Program-made: the position numbers and the translations under genes
From: Fragilaria crotonensis
Taxonomy: Eukaryota > Bacillariophyta > Fragilariophyceae > Fragilariales > Fragilariaceae
Direction of reading: 5' to 3'
DNA length: 64,000 nucleotides
Assembly: GCA_022925895.1 (NCBI GenBank)
Contig: JAKSYS010000193.1
Coordinates: 1-64,000, forward strand
The notes under the pieces: generated by a model
The model's input: only the letters and a program-made list of their open reading frames with translations
The model's database searches: none
Told to the model about the DNA's origin: nothing
Part shown: positions 44,356 through 57,799 of the stretch, in pieces
How positions within the stretch are numbered: the first letter of the stretch is position 1
Layout of the letters: each line of letters opens with the position of its first letter

Positions 44356-47300
44356 ATGGCCCCAGTAACCTACGGAACGTGGTCCGCGTACTACGAACGC
44401 AACAGGGAAGACAATGGCGCCATCCAGCGCCTCTTTCGGACGAATATGACGTCCTTTAGGGTCATGACCGAAAATCACCTCGATAACGCAGTCCGTCTCA
44501 CCGAGACTATCGCCGGCAGCAACTTCGGTAACATGTTCTTAGTCCCCGGACTCAACGGCCGTATGCAAGTCCTCCACCACGGATTCACGCACGCCGGAGA
44601 ACTGGGAGGCTCGGCAGACATTTTAGCCGTTAACGGAAACTTAAGCGAGGCAGCCATCAAAGTCATCCCTAAGGAAACAGCTGTCCAAGTCCTAGGTAAC
44701 AACACCGGGCGTCGCTCCGGAACCGAATGTCCAACGTTGGAAAGTATCCTAACTGTGAACACTGCAGGAGAATTCACGGCCCTCGCCCCAAACGGAAATG
44801 TCATTCTCAAATTGAAACCAAATCACCTTTTATCGGGCCCGAAATTTTCGAACTTGCAAAGGAGCAAAACAGATCAGATCAAGTGACCTTGCCATGCTCA
44901 TTATCGAAAGTTCAAGGCCGACGACGATGACGACGACCAGGTGAACACAGCGCGACTTGACGAAGCGGGGAAAATGAACTACTCCTCGCTTTTCTCTGGG
45001 CCTCAGCCAAAGACCTTCTCGTCCCCATCACCCTAGGAGAACCGGATGAGAGCGCAGTACTCAATAACCTACACAAGAGACTCAAAGAAAACCTGATCGA
45101 AAACAACGACCTCGCCCCCAGCGCGGGGTCGTCGGTGGGACAGGGACGAGGATTTATGGACGACGACGAGGAAGTCGAAGATACCCATACCGATACCCAA
45201 ACGATGGACGGAGACGAGTCGACAGCCTCCTCCATCAGACGACCAGGTGTCAGAGAAACGCCCGACCGATTTCGAGAACTCACCCTTACGACAGCGGGTA
45301 TTGTTGAGGTCATGAAATCGGTCGAAATGGCACGACAGGCGGAGAGGAGGTCCGATGCGCAGGACCGTTCCCTCCTCAAGCACCTCGGCCGGAAACAGAG
45401 GGGGCTTTTCCTGGCATTGAGTACGCCGGACCTGGGCGTCGAACCAGAACTCTCCGAGTTCATGGAGCTTCTCGTGCAAGAGAAATCAGCAACGAGAGCC
45501 CTCCAACTTATCATCAGCGAGTCCAAGGACTGGGAAGGAACGTTCTCAGCGGGGGGATTCCACCGGTTCCTATCCACGGGATTCATCGCCCAGGAAAAGA
45601 ACAGGGCAAACCCGGGAGGGTTCAATCTGTTCATCTTCCATCCCAGAACGATCGACGTCGGGGGATCGGCATTCGACGCGGGACGAGCACGCCTTCGGGA
45701 CCTCTTTGACGCCGACGTCGATGAGGAAACCATAAACCACTACTCCAAGCAAGGACTCTACGCAGCAAGCAACCACCATGACCTTAAGATCCAGCTCCAA
45801 ACGGCCCTGGACATGCTGGAGCTCCTCCTGGGACCAGGGTCCATCGCGACCGCCGGACTCACGTATGTACTCGAAACGAGCCGATGGCGCAGAATGTCGA
45901 TTCTGTTCCACGAACGCTTCAAGAACGAGTCGCACTTTGGCCCCAAGATTCTGTACTGCCTCGATAGAAATCTACAACAGTTCTTCCAGCAAATGGAGAA
46001 CCGGGACCAACGAGATGGGGAATTATCCCCGACCTTCCTTCGCGACAAGGCGATGGATCTCCTCAACCTGATCGACGGGGGATACGACGTGACGGTACGA
46101 CTCCCAACAGCGCTCCAACCACCCCCCCCCTACACCGGCGGCCCAAGCCAATACGGGGCTGGCGGCACCACCACTCGCAATCACGGACGTTGGAGGACCG
46201 CCAAAGAAGAAAGGAAAGAAAACGAATGGAGCGCCGGGACCAATCGGGGAACCAGGAAGCGCAATCGTCCAGAACCCGGCGCCCCACCAGGCATGGCAGC
46301 TCCCTGAGGGAACACGTTACGCAGAGTACTTTCAGGGACGAGCCCAAAGCACCAAGAACTGGCCAGTGGTCCCCGACGACCGACTCGGATCACGATCCCC
46401 AGCACCCCTGTGCATTCGCTTTCAGGCGACGTCGGCATGCCGAAGGAACTGCCGCCTGGCACACGTCTCGCGAGCATCCCTAGAAGCGGGCGCACGACGC
46501 ATCGCGGACGAAAAGTTTGTCGCAGCCTACGCCGCCACACCCACGGCGTCCACCGCACTTGTCGTTACATGAAGGGGGGGGTCGCGACACGAACCCGATC
46601 ACCGAGTTCGACGCCGCGAAAACCCACCACCTCCCCCAACCGCCTCCACCGATTCAATGGCCAACACAAAGAGAGAGCAAGAACAACAACAACAGCGTCA
46701 CAAGAGGCAGAGGAAAAAGGACCCACGCGTCCTAGTCGAACCAGAAACCATGAGTCGAGGGAGGATCACAGCCGAAACAGCCGAAAAACCATCCGAAAAC
46801 TCACGGGAAACCGAAAGGAGACAGCAACCGCAACGAGGAACCGCGGGATCAGCAAAAGCAACAACGACAAGAACAGCAACCTCCCCTCCCACACCTGGGC
46901 TGGAGATGTGGATCCGGCGACCGCCCGACCGGGCGGAGCTAACCACCGTGACCCCCGTGACGATGACCGGCCCGACCAGGCTGGGAACGACAAGTTCCCG
47001 GACCCAACCAACCAGTCCCCCCGTCACGAACCGCGCCCTCCTCACCCAAAACTGCCCGACGACCGAGCACAGTAAGGGGCAAGAAACTGAGAGCGTCCCC
47101 AACCGGGGACGCATCACTGGACCTCGCGATCGCATACCAAAACACGGAGGAGGCGACGAACCCCCCTAACGCGAGCGAGGCCCAGGCAGACTACCCCAAC
47201 GGACCCTCCACCGCAGGGGGAGGAACAGCACGTGCCAAACAGGGACCGTCGCATCTCCCAGAGCCGGGAACACCGTCCAAACGGACGCTCGCAGCAATTG

Positions 47301-50300
47301 AAAGGAATCACAAGCGCGTTCAGGCGGCCGACGCGGACGACGCGGCAACAATAGGTGAGTGGACAATGGAGACAACGGAGACGAGTGTGACGTCGATGAA
47401 CAAGGCCCCAGGTATCAAGCGTGAACAGGACCAGCCGCCAGAACCACATCCCAAACAAAGCTACCTCCCCAACGAGGCCAGCGCCTTCCTGCCAGAGCCC
47501 CTCAGGGGACCGGACGACACGTTTACCCCTCCACCATGGTTCCTGGCAGCCGTCAGGACCATCAGCGCAACACCAGTCGCGACCCCATCGCGATCTCCGT
47601 TCCTCTTCGAAGTGACGACGGAGGCGGCCGCACACAACGGAGCCCTCCTCGCGGAAGCGGGTTTCGACTTAGGAGATTCCTGAGCAACTATCAGGATACC
47701 ACCCTCGGCTACGGGTGCGAATTCCGCCCACCGAATCAGCTGGAGCCGCTCCTGCGACACCACCCCACTTCCAGAAACTCTCGGAACTTCTGACCAACGG
47801 AATGTCCTACCACTTCAACACCGTGCTGACCCCCGAAGAAGAGAAGGCCGAACTTGATGCAATCCTTGCCAGGGGAAACCACAAGTCGGCGACTGCCGAT
47901 CTCAAACAAGTCTCCCTTCTCCTCGCCAAGGATGTCACCCACGGATTTTCGGTACCCATACCAATAGGCATAATTCACCAAATCCTGGGCGCGGCGGTCC
48001 AGCCGTTGGGAATGGCCACCCAACAGACCTTGGGAGACGACGGGAAACCGAAGGCGAAAAATCGCTTGACGCAAGACCTCACTTTCTCGTCGCAACCGCC
48101 CCCGGCACCGCCCCGATCCATCAACAGTCGAATCGACATGGAAGCCTACCCAGAAATGGTCTACGGATGGTGCCTCCCCCGGACGATCCACTTCATTGTC
48201 TCCCTGCGATGGCATCGGCCCCGTACGCGAGTACTCATCTCCAAGTACGACTACAGTGACGCCTACCGACGACTCGCCCACAGCGCGACAGCGGCACCCC
48301 AAACCATCGCTGTGCACGACGGGCTAGGGTACATCGCACTGCGCCTCACGTTCGGTGGATCAGCCAACCCGCCGACGTGGTGCATGGTATCAGAGATGGT
48401 GACTGACCTCGCAAACGAGATCTGCCAATGCGAGGAGTGGGACCCAACCACCCTGCACAGTCCAGCGCAACCGCTAAGCCCAGAACCTCGCTACGCGAAC
48501 GACCACACGGTCCCGGTAGCCCAAGCGTACCCGACGGCGGTTATAGCGCCCCCATCCTGAGGGGGAAAGTGGATGGGTTCATTGACGATCTCATCCACGT
48601 CTTCTGGGACACGCCGAGTAATGTCAAACGACTCCCCCACGCCGTGCCGCTAGCGATGCATGTCACCAGCCGACCCCACGCGGGAGAGATCCGGGAACCC
48701 CTCCCACGGAGAGACATATTGTCGCTGCCCAAACTCAAAGCAGAAGGGGCACCCGCCGAGGTCCAAATCGTTCTGGGATGGACACTCAACACTCGAACGT
48801 TGACCATCGGATTGCCGACGGACAAGTTCACGGCGTGGGGGGCGGAACTCGATCGCATCAGCCGAGCCCGCCGGTGCACCTTCGGGGAGATGGAGTCACT
48901 CGCGGGAAGGTTAGGCCATGCGTCCTACGCCATCCCCCTGACCAGGCACTTCTTGGAACGAATCGACAAGATGGTCAGTGACGGGAACACCCGGAAGTCC
49001 ACCAACCTGAACCTGACGGTCGAAGTGGTCGCCGACCTCCAACTGTGGAGGAAGTTCCTGTCAAGGCACACCGGGGAGTATCAATGAACCTGGTGACCAT
49101 TCGCCAACCCACCAGACTCTGCTGGTCAGACGCGTGCCCCTTCGGGATGGGGGGGTACAGCCTTGTAACAGGGAAGGGATGGCGAGCGCGAATCCCAAAA
49201 ACGAGCATTATCTACGGACACCCCGGAATCAACAACCTGTTGGAATTCCTGGGTATGATCGTGAACGTATGGCTCGAATGCAGGAGCTGTAACGACACCG
49301 AGGGTGAGGAATTCGCGTGTATCTTGGCACTGGGCGACAACACATCGGCCATCGGATGGCTGCACAAGACGGCAAACCTGGGGAGGAACCGCCAAGCCCA
49401 CGCGGCCCATCTGGGAGCAGCGCGCCACCTGGCAAACGTTGTCTTGCAGTCCGACTGCTGCCTGGCATCTCAACACATACGGGAGTCCACAACGTCGTCG
49501 CGGACCTGTTGTCGTACGTCGGGGACTGCAGGGAAACCTCACCCGATTGCCTCGGACGATCCCCCGGACGACATCCTCACTAACCGTTTCCATTCTCAAT
49601 TCCCCGAACAGATTCCCCACAACTTCGCCATCTGCCGCCTACCGGACGACATCAACTGTTGGCTCTCGGAAGTGCTGCGAACAGCGGAATCATCACTCTG
49701 GGCAGACAGGAAAGCAGCAACGAAGACAGCGACCGAACATGGAGAAGGTGGGTTGGATTCCAAGGCGCCGTCGGATTTACGGGTGACCCCTTCCTCACTG
49801 CTCTATCCTTCGACGAACAAAGCCTTTTCGCAAAGACCTTCCTCCAAGCCTTACGAACGTTCAAGTGGCGAACCACGGGTGAACCTGACGGAATGCGTAC
49901 GCAACCAGTGGTCGCAAACACTGTGCGGCAGGCCGCAGGCAACTTGGGTGCGACGTTTCGGGGCCATTTCAAACAAAGCCCCTTCCACATCCCGCACTCA
50001 CCCAACCTGCGACCCGTCGTCCGGGCGCTCCTTGCCGCATACACTAACGCGGACCCGTCCACCAAGCGACAGAGAGCAATTACACCAAAGCTCTTGCGAG
50101 GGATGTTCAGTCTATCTGGGGCCGAGTTGCCCCATCTCAGAGACTCCCACTTTGCCATCATTAGCGAGATTGCAATCGTGGGATTCTTCTACGCCATGCG
50201 ATCGTGCGAGGCAACCACAACCCCAGCCCCCGGGAGAACCAAAATCATCGCCATCAACGGCGTCGTTTTCCGAAACGCCCAGAACAAGGTCGTCCCCCAT

Positions 50301-50557
50301 GACGACCCGGAGCTCGAGCAAGCGGAGCGAGTCACCATCACGTTCCGGAACCAAAAGAATGGGGCCAAGGACGACAAACGAACCCACCAACGGACCCGCG
50401 ACCCGGTGATGTGCCCAGTACTCCGACTGGCATCCATCGTCCAGCGCATCAAACGGCTCCTGCCTGACGCGCCACCCACAACGACCATCAACACCACGTT
50501 GGCCGGATCCAAAACTGTCCTCCTACCCAGCAGATTACTGCTCCACCACCTGCGAAC
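44356..50557 (+). mobile_element. DIRS-like retrotransposon fossil, right end cut off
   Basis: GC-rich plus-strand element. Parts: gag-like ORFs (44356-44886 and 45135-46307), a low-complexity charged region (46.3-47.6 kb), reverse transcriptase (about 47.7-48.9 kb, with FIDDLIHVFWD), RNase H (about 49.1-49.5 kb, CWSDACPFGMGG and LGDNTSAIGWL), and a tyrosine recombinase (about 49.66-50.56 kb, FYAMRSCEAT and TITFRNQKNGAKDD). A recombinase in place of a DDE integrase is the DIRS signature. The right end is missing: the recombinase stops at the LTR that starts at 50558. It is broken, with several breaks in pol. Older than the Copia element that abuts it. Confidence 0.82.
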
Positions 50558-50971
50558 TGTGAGACCCTCTCTAGTACGGCAGATCCACAAACCTTGACCC
50601 GCTTGGGAGTCGGGTTAGTGCGGAACCGACGGGAACAGAAGAGAGGGAACACGACAACACAATGAACAAGAGCGTGGCGATGTTGAGAGGTGCGCGTCGC
50701 AAAGGGGTCGATGTCGGTGATGGTGATGTCGTGTGTCGTTGGCGTGGACGAAGCAATAACTGTACCTCTTCACCCTTACGATCGTAGACCGGCAAGAATG
50801 CAGTGGAGGTAATAGTTTTAAGCTAAGTTAGAGTTGTGTGCCGATGAAGTACACCGGCTTAAACTATACTAGTCGGAGTGGCGCGTCATACAAGACACGA
50901 CCATAGATGGTATACTGTGCGCAGTTGAACAATAGCACAGTATCCAAGAATGTAGGAGATATGCACTGACA
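50558..50971 (-). repeat. LTR of Copia A, left copy (414 bp)
   Basis: Begins TGTGAGACCC, ends CACTGACA. Almost identical to 57385-57799. Confidence 0.92.
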
Positions 50972-53900
50972 CACTCCCCATTGTAAGCCGAGGCATGCAA
51001 TGAGCAACAGAAGTGCATCTTGATAGAGAAGAACATTAGGGAGCCGGGGGACCAAGGAGCACCGTAATGACCCATGAGACGACGAACGTGGCGGTGGTGG
51101 AGCGTGGAACCGAGCGACTTGGTCAAGAATCGGCGGAATTGACGACGCCAGGAATATGTGACAGGACAATCTCGTTTGCGGCTTTCCACTCCTGAAGGGC
51201 AAAGTGTTGAATATCGATGTGACGAGCACGCGGTGTGGGGCGACTGGCGTTGACCATGAGGATCGCAGCAGCGTTGTCTTCAAAAAGCGTGGTCGGACCT
51301 TGTTGAGGATATCCGAGCTCCGAAAGAATCGATCGAAGGTACTTGGCAATCTTGGCAGCGTGGACGGCGGCAAGGAATTCGGCTTCGGTGGAGCTTGTGG
51401 AAACCGTGGACTGAATCTTGGACTTGTAGGCCAGGGGACCTCCACAGAACATAAAAACAAGCCCAGTAATTGACCGGCGCGTGACAAGGTCCGTTGCATG
51501 CGCGGCGTCGACGTACCCAGCAAGTTCAATCGAGGAATGCGGTTGCGGGAAGTCAGGGAGAGTAGGATCAGGAGTGAGAATCTGGAAGTCGCCATGCGGA
51601 AGTGTTGCCAGAAACTTGTTTCGCCAATAGAGCAAACCCCAATTTTTCGTCATGCGTAAGTACCGGGCGACACGACGTAACGCGTCGTAGTGTACTTTCG
51701 CAGGATGATCGGAGAACCGTGCAAGTGTTGTAACCGCGTATCCGATGTCCGGACGAGCAACCACATAGGCGTAGATTAACGCGCCCAAGACACTTCGATA
51801 CGAAAATCCAGCAGCCGTTTCGATGTCACAATATTCGGGTGTTCCGTCACGAGGCGCAGTGATGTAATCGTCAAACATCTGCTGTGTCGTTGAGGCGGCA
51901 AGAGGCTCGATAGGTTTCTCGTCGGTCTCGCGTGAGCCAGAGGAAGACCATCCATAGTGCGCAAGTAGTTTATCGATGTACGACTCGCAAGTTATCTTGA
52001 TGTAGCGGTCGCGTTGCGCGATGTCGACACCGTTGAAAGACTCCAAAATACCCTCGTCGCGGAGGTCGATACCATCTTCGGAACATATCACACGAACGAG
52101 ATCTTTAACAGCGTTGACATCGACACATCCGATAGCCAAATCGTCAACCTGACGACAGATAAGCATCCGATGCCCATTGTATATTCCTTGATACAAGCTG
52201 CGTTCGTGAGTCGTTGAAGTAAAACCATGACGAGCGATGACAGCATTGACAAACTTTTCCCAGAGAGCACCTGATTCTGGATGGCCTTGGAGAGCGTGCT
52301 GAACAGGGAGCACCATATTTCGAGGAACGGATGTACCATGGCGAGCAAGATGCCAGTCGGCGTATTGATCGTCGATGATCACAAACGTTGGTTGGTTTGG
52401 AGGCGGTGAGTTTGCATAAGCATTAGTCGCATCCACTTTCAAACTGATATATCCCTCGTGTGCACATAAAGCAAAGAAAAGACGCATGCAAGGTTGTTCG
52501 ATGCAGCTAGAGTAGGTGTTAGCCAACTTTAGCTGCGGGGCTGCACGAGGAGAGCCATCGCAGCAATTTCGTGCCTTTCGGGTGCCGTCCCCTTTGATAG
52601 CATAATTCCAATGCTGGCGAAGGACGATTGCGTCTTTCGGAGCGACGACAGGGGCTCCATACATCTCTTGCTTTGCCATCGAGTCAAGTTGTTTGAATTC
52701 AGCGTCCTGCCATTCCTTCCAATTTGGAAGGCGCCGGAGTTTACGCCGAGTGAAACTTCCCAGGCTTTGCTCTGCAGGTGTCCCATGGGTCGTTGTGTTC
52801 AGGGATCGAAGCAAAAGCTGGACGTGATCATCGTCGAGCTCGCCAGATTCGCCGGGGAAAACGAGACTGTTGTCGAACGGCTCCGGTCGCGGGGATGAGG
52901 ACATGGACAGGATTGTCGAGACAGTGCGCAACTGATCCACGGAAAGATGAAGCGGTTGGTCGAGATGACGATCGACGACAGGGATGTATCGATCCGGTGC
53001 AAAAACTATCTTGAAGGATTGTTCTTCGGATGTGGCGGCAGCTTGGAGTGCTTCCAGGATGGACGCTGCGGTGAAAACAGCGACATCATTGATTGAAACG
53101 ACGAAGGCGCCGATATATTTCCGACGAACGTTCCGGATGCGGGATGCGGTGGTGTTGGGTATGATGCCAGAGACAAAACCGCGTTTCCGAATGTGACATT
53201 CTTTGATCTCGAAGCCAAGGCTGGGATGTTCACAAGTGATGGGAGGGGACAGTTCATCGAGCCGGTCGAATGGATCATCGGAGACATCCAAATCGAAAGG
53301 GGGTAGGTCCAGACGATCAGGATCGACAACGCCGCCGTCGGCCAAATTGCGCAAGAGCTTGACATTGGGGGGTGGTTCATCAAGATCGTTCATTCCCTCA
53401 TCGAATCGCGCATGGGTGGCGGTCTTGACGGTCGAGCTGCCAAGGTCAAAGTAATACATGACCTTCAGGGAGCGCGAGTACCCAAGAAAATACCGAGACG
53501 TGAGTTTGGGACGACACGACCATATCGAGCAGTCGTTGGGCGAACGTGGATACGACACCCAAAAGTTCGAAGCTTCGCAAGGTTTGGAAGCGGGGCACCA
53601 CACATCTCGTACGGGCTTGAAGGTCGATCGCCGTGGGGGACGAAGTTGTACAAGCGAATGTAGTGGTAGAACGCATACGGCCAGAAGTTTGGTTGCAGAT
53701 TTGCTCCAGAAAGCATGGTGCGAAGGGCGTCACCAATGGTTTGGTGCGGTCTTTCTCCTGGTCCATTTTGGTGCGACGAGTCCGGACCCGTGAGTTCCAC
53801 AACATATCCGAAGTTTGCGAAGGTGCGGTGAATGTCTCGACACTTCCCGAGTTCGCCACCTCCATCCATTCGGACATACTTGTCCGGGCATTGTGGAGCG

Positions 53901-56900
53901 TTGCTGGCAAGCCAGCTGTTGATCCAATCGACGGGTGGAGCCTTGGTGGCAAAAGCGCGACCAAAGATTCGACCGCTGTAGTGATCGGTCAATAGGACAT
54001 AGCAGGTCTCACCGTTGAGTCCGACGAGAGTGTTATGTCGAATTGAGTCGCGGCTTTTCTGCACCATGAAACCAAAGTCAATTGACAGGCCTTGGTTGCA
54101 TGTCGTTGCCCGCATCGTCGTCCCTGTTCCCGAAGGGGCTTTTCGGAGCTTTGATGCAAGGCAAATCGGGCATCCTTCAATCTCGGTCGGGACTGTGAAC
54201 TGAGGCATGCCTTTTACGAAGCGATGCATCTCTGACAACCGACGAAAGTTGATATGTCCGAGACGTTGATGCCACAACATTCTTAACGCCGATCGGCTCA
54301 ACGAACGAATGGTATACGCTTCGTTGGAGGCCGAGGAGAACTCTGGAAAGGGATCCATGGCGTCGAGGAGCTCGGGGCGTTGAACGATGAGGTTTGGTGA
54401 GTCGTCAGTTGTGATGACGCTGGTGGGCGTTGGTGTATCAAACTGATTGACAGCTGCCATTCCATTTCCATAAATGTAGCGTCTTGCTGAAGTGTCGGCA
54501 GGCGGAGAGTGACATGCTTCACAGGTCATGCCGTCGACGGGGTCGAGGATTGTAGCGGCGGTGACGGGAGCATGCTCAGTACAGAGCTTGCGGATGACTT
54601 GATTGGACGGAAGAGGCGCCAGATGGGCCTCAGGAGTCGGAGCGATCAGGGCCTCGGTGAACGTCAGCCCTCCACGGTTCGCCGTTGGTTGCAGGATGAT
54701 GTAGATGTCTTGCGATCGACGAATCTTGTTCGGAAAATGGATGTGCCCAACGCCTTCAGTGAAACTGGACATGTGGTAGCCATCGGTGCCAAGTTGCTTG
54801 GATATCGCCGCATGCGAAATGATGATGCCCGGGATTGTGGGAGTGTAGTATGTCCGAATGAAAACGGACGTCGGTCCGCCGGCATTTCCACGGTTGTCTA
54901 CAGGCACACACAAGAAACCGACGCCAACTGGATGGTGTGCATGATGACCAGCATCGAAGAGACGCACATTGGTTCGATGAAGCGGGCGGTAGGCAAATAA
55001 CAGATGGCGATCGTTGGCAGTGCAAGCCATGGACCCGTTGTCAGCGTGGGCGAACGAGAGGTGGCGGGCGCTGTCATACGTTTCTGCTAACCGACGCAGC
55101 AGGATGGGATCCGAAGCATCGTCGAGTAGGACCGTTTCTGATGGCGGGAGAGCAGGCGTGGTGTCAGCGACTGTCACGACGATGGAATTAATCGTGGGGA
55201 TGTCGAAACAAGCCTCGAAGTCCAGTTCGTCGTCTGCAGAAGTGGCACGAAGGGAGTTCTGTTGGTAACCAAGGATCTCCGAGCCTTCATTCTCTTCATC
55301 GTCGTCCTCGTTGCCATTGTTGTGGATCGCAGGTGCGTCACCGATGGGCTCGTCCTCTAGGATGCGTCTCATGGTGCGGTTGGTGCTAGGAGCACCGTTG
55401 GACGGGCGATCACGAACACTGGCGGAGGTCAAGCGGCTTCGGAACTGTTTGTGCGAGTTCGCGATTTGGGCCTTGAGTTGGGGGTTGCGTTGAGCTAACC
55501 CTTCTGCGACGATGAAATCGACAAAACGGTTGCAGTCCTCCAACTTGTGCCCGGGGTGGTGGCAACCCAAACAGACAGCCGAAGCATCTTGGTTCTGAGA
55601 GATGGCACGGACCATGAGATCGATGGCGTCATCATCAAGAGTGGTGTCGGACGCGAAAGAGAACTCGGGGGATGCGGTCTCGATGCGACGGATGATGGAC
55701 GTCGGCGTGCGACCTGACGATGCGGAGGGTGGGTCGCGACCGATCTCGGAGGCATACTCGACGAACGTCGTCGCGAGTTGTGCCAACGAGAGCTTGAAAG
55801 GAAGAGCTCCGTCGTGTCCGGTGCGCTTATCACGCTCGACCAAACGTCGGATTTCAGGTCGCCACTCAGAGGACAAGTTGCGAACTGAGAGATCCAAAGC
55901 CTCTGATTCCGTGTACGTTCGGGTGGCCTGGCGCTCACGTACCATGAAATCCTGCAGTCGACGGATGTACAAACTGAAGGGCTCTGTTCGACGTTGTCGA
56001 GGGATTTCGCTGGCAGTCGAAAAGACAGAATGCAGAAGGGGTGATGGAGGCGGAACAAAGAGTACACTGCATGGTACCCTGCTTGAGGTGGACAGCCCTC
56101 AACGGCGCCTTGCTCTCTTGACCCAGCGGGGAAAGTGGACTCCTGGTTTAGGGCGGTGTAGATAAGCCCGGACATAAAAGCATCCTTCTCGCGAACGGAA
56201 GCCGGTAGCCAAGTCCACCACTTGCCGTGAATGGAATCTTCTTGCGCAGATTCGTATGGCGGGCACCACACTCCCCATTGGAGACACGTGGAACAGAACA
56301 ACTTGTACCAGTGTACAAATGAATCGTTCCGGGTGGAGTCAAATTTTGGGATGCTAGCTTTGCGAAAATCCTTGAACTTAACCTCGCCGCACATAAACTG
56401 ACTCATATAATCCTCAAACGACTCGGCACCGAAAGTTACTTCAGCCGAGAAGGGATGCATACGAGTGGGCGTTCGGGTAAGCGTTCCAGTGCGTGCCGTC
56501 GCCGCCGAACCAAAAGTGGGCGGGGTGGGGCATCGTCCGGAGGACTTTGAAAGCGGCCAGCAGCCACTGCTGGCGGTCCATGTCCACCAGTAGGTCGAGT
56601 GTCGACCGGTTGTCCGCGGAATGTCTGGGCGGCGGCGACGGCAGGGTCCGGAGTCACATCAACGTTTACATTTGGTGGGGCGGGAATCGCTTCGTTCCTG
56701 GAGGCTTCCGTAGCAGCTGGTACCTCGACTTGAACCGACGTATCAATCACCGATGGCGGGCCTGCGTGAGAACGTCGGGAGCGACTTTCATGTACGCTGT
56801 TGGACGTCGCAGAGGAGCCTGGGGGCCTGGGGATATCGACCCCGGGCATCATGAAACGGATCAAAATAGGAACATAGACGACGTCCGATGGACGAGGACG

Positions 56901-57384
56901 ATCCTTGAGACGTTGGATAATCAATCGTTGAAGTGCCGGCTTTCGCAACGAAATGATGGAGTTGCGATCGCGGGCATGATACATGCTGAATCCGGAATCC
57001 GTTAGCAAAGGCACCAAATCCTCAGAAAGCCAGGTGGTGTCTTCAAGTTGATGGAGGACTGACTCGCGGATTGCTACATGATAGTTCTCAAGAAGTGTCA
57101 TGGTAGAAATATCGAAGACTTCTGTGAGTGGGATTTCTGCCATTGGGCAGTCCGCAATATCGACGCTGATAACGAGACAGTCATCGTCGTGTCGAATCTC
57201 CCCGGCGTCCGACATGTTAATATCAGGTTTCGGAAATATGCGGTCCCGGATGGTTGACCGAGGAGGTGTTCTGACTCGGAGTGGTTACGTGGTTCCTGGT
57301 ATCGTGTGACACAAAGAACATGGAGGAACACCAGATTTGTCGGAGTGGGCGCAGAATGCAATCGTAGACTTTGGGCTCATAACC

Positions 57385-57799
57385 TGTGAGACCCTCTCTA
57401 GTACGGCAGATCCACAAACCTTGACCCGCTTGGGAGTCGGGTTAGTGCGGAACCGACGGGAACAGAAGAGAGGGAACACGACAACACAATGAACAAGAGC
57501 GTGGCGATGTTGAGAGGTGCGCGTCGCAAAGGGGTCGATGTCGGTGATGGTGATGTCGTGTGTCGTTGGCGTGGACGAAGCAATAACTGTACCTCTTCAC
57601 CCTTACGATCGTAGACCGGCAAGAATGCAGTGGAGGTAATAGTTTTAAGCTAAGTTAGAAGTTGTGTGCCGATGAAGTACACCGGCTTAAACTATACTAG
57701 TCGGAGTGGCGCGTCATACAAGACACGACCATAGATGGTATACTGTGCGCAGTTGAACAATAGCACAGTATCCAAGAATGTAGGAGATATGCACTGACA
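57385..57799 (-). repeat. LTR of Copia A, right copy (415 bp)
   Basis: Same as the left copy apart from one extra base near 57660. Confidence 0.92.

Larger units (their letters stand above)
50558..57799 (-). mobile_element. Copia-type LTR retrotransposon A, near complete
   Basis: Minus-strand element with LTRs at 57385-57799 (5') and 50558-50971 (3') that differ, by eye, by a single-base indel. Parts in transcription order: gag from 57215, zinc knuckle (CLGCHHPGHKLEDC), protease region, integrase (HHCC zinc motif about 54.2 kb, then core), reverse transcriptase (CRQVDDLAIG at about 52.1 kb), and RNase H (about 51.2-51.6 kb). Two long frames of about 830 codons each remain open, so it looks nearly whole with only a few breaks. 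Near-identical LTRs indicate youth. No matching target duplication: the left neighbour is the DIRS fossil, the right neighbour is partial element B. Confidence 0.9.
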
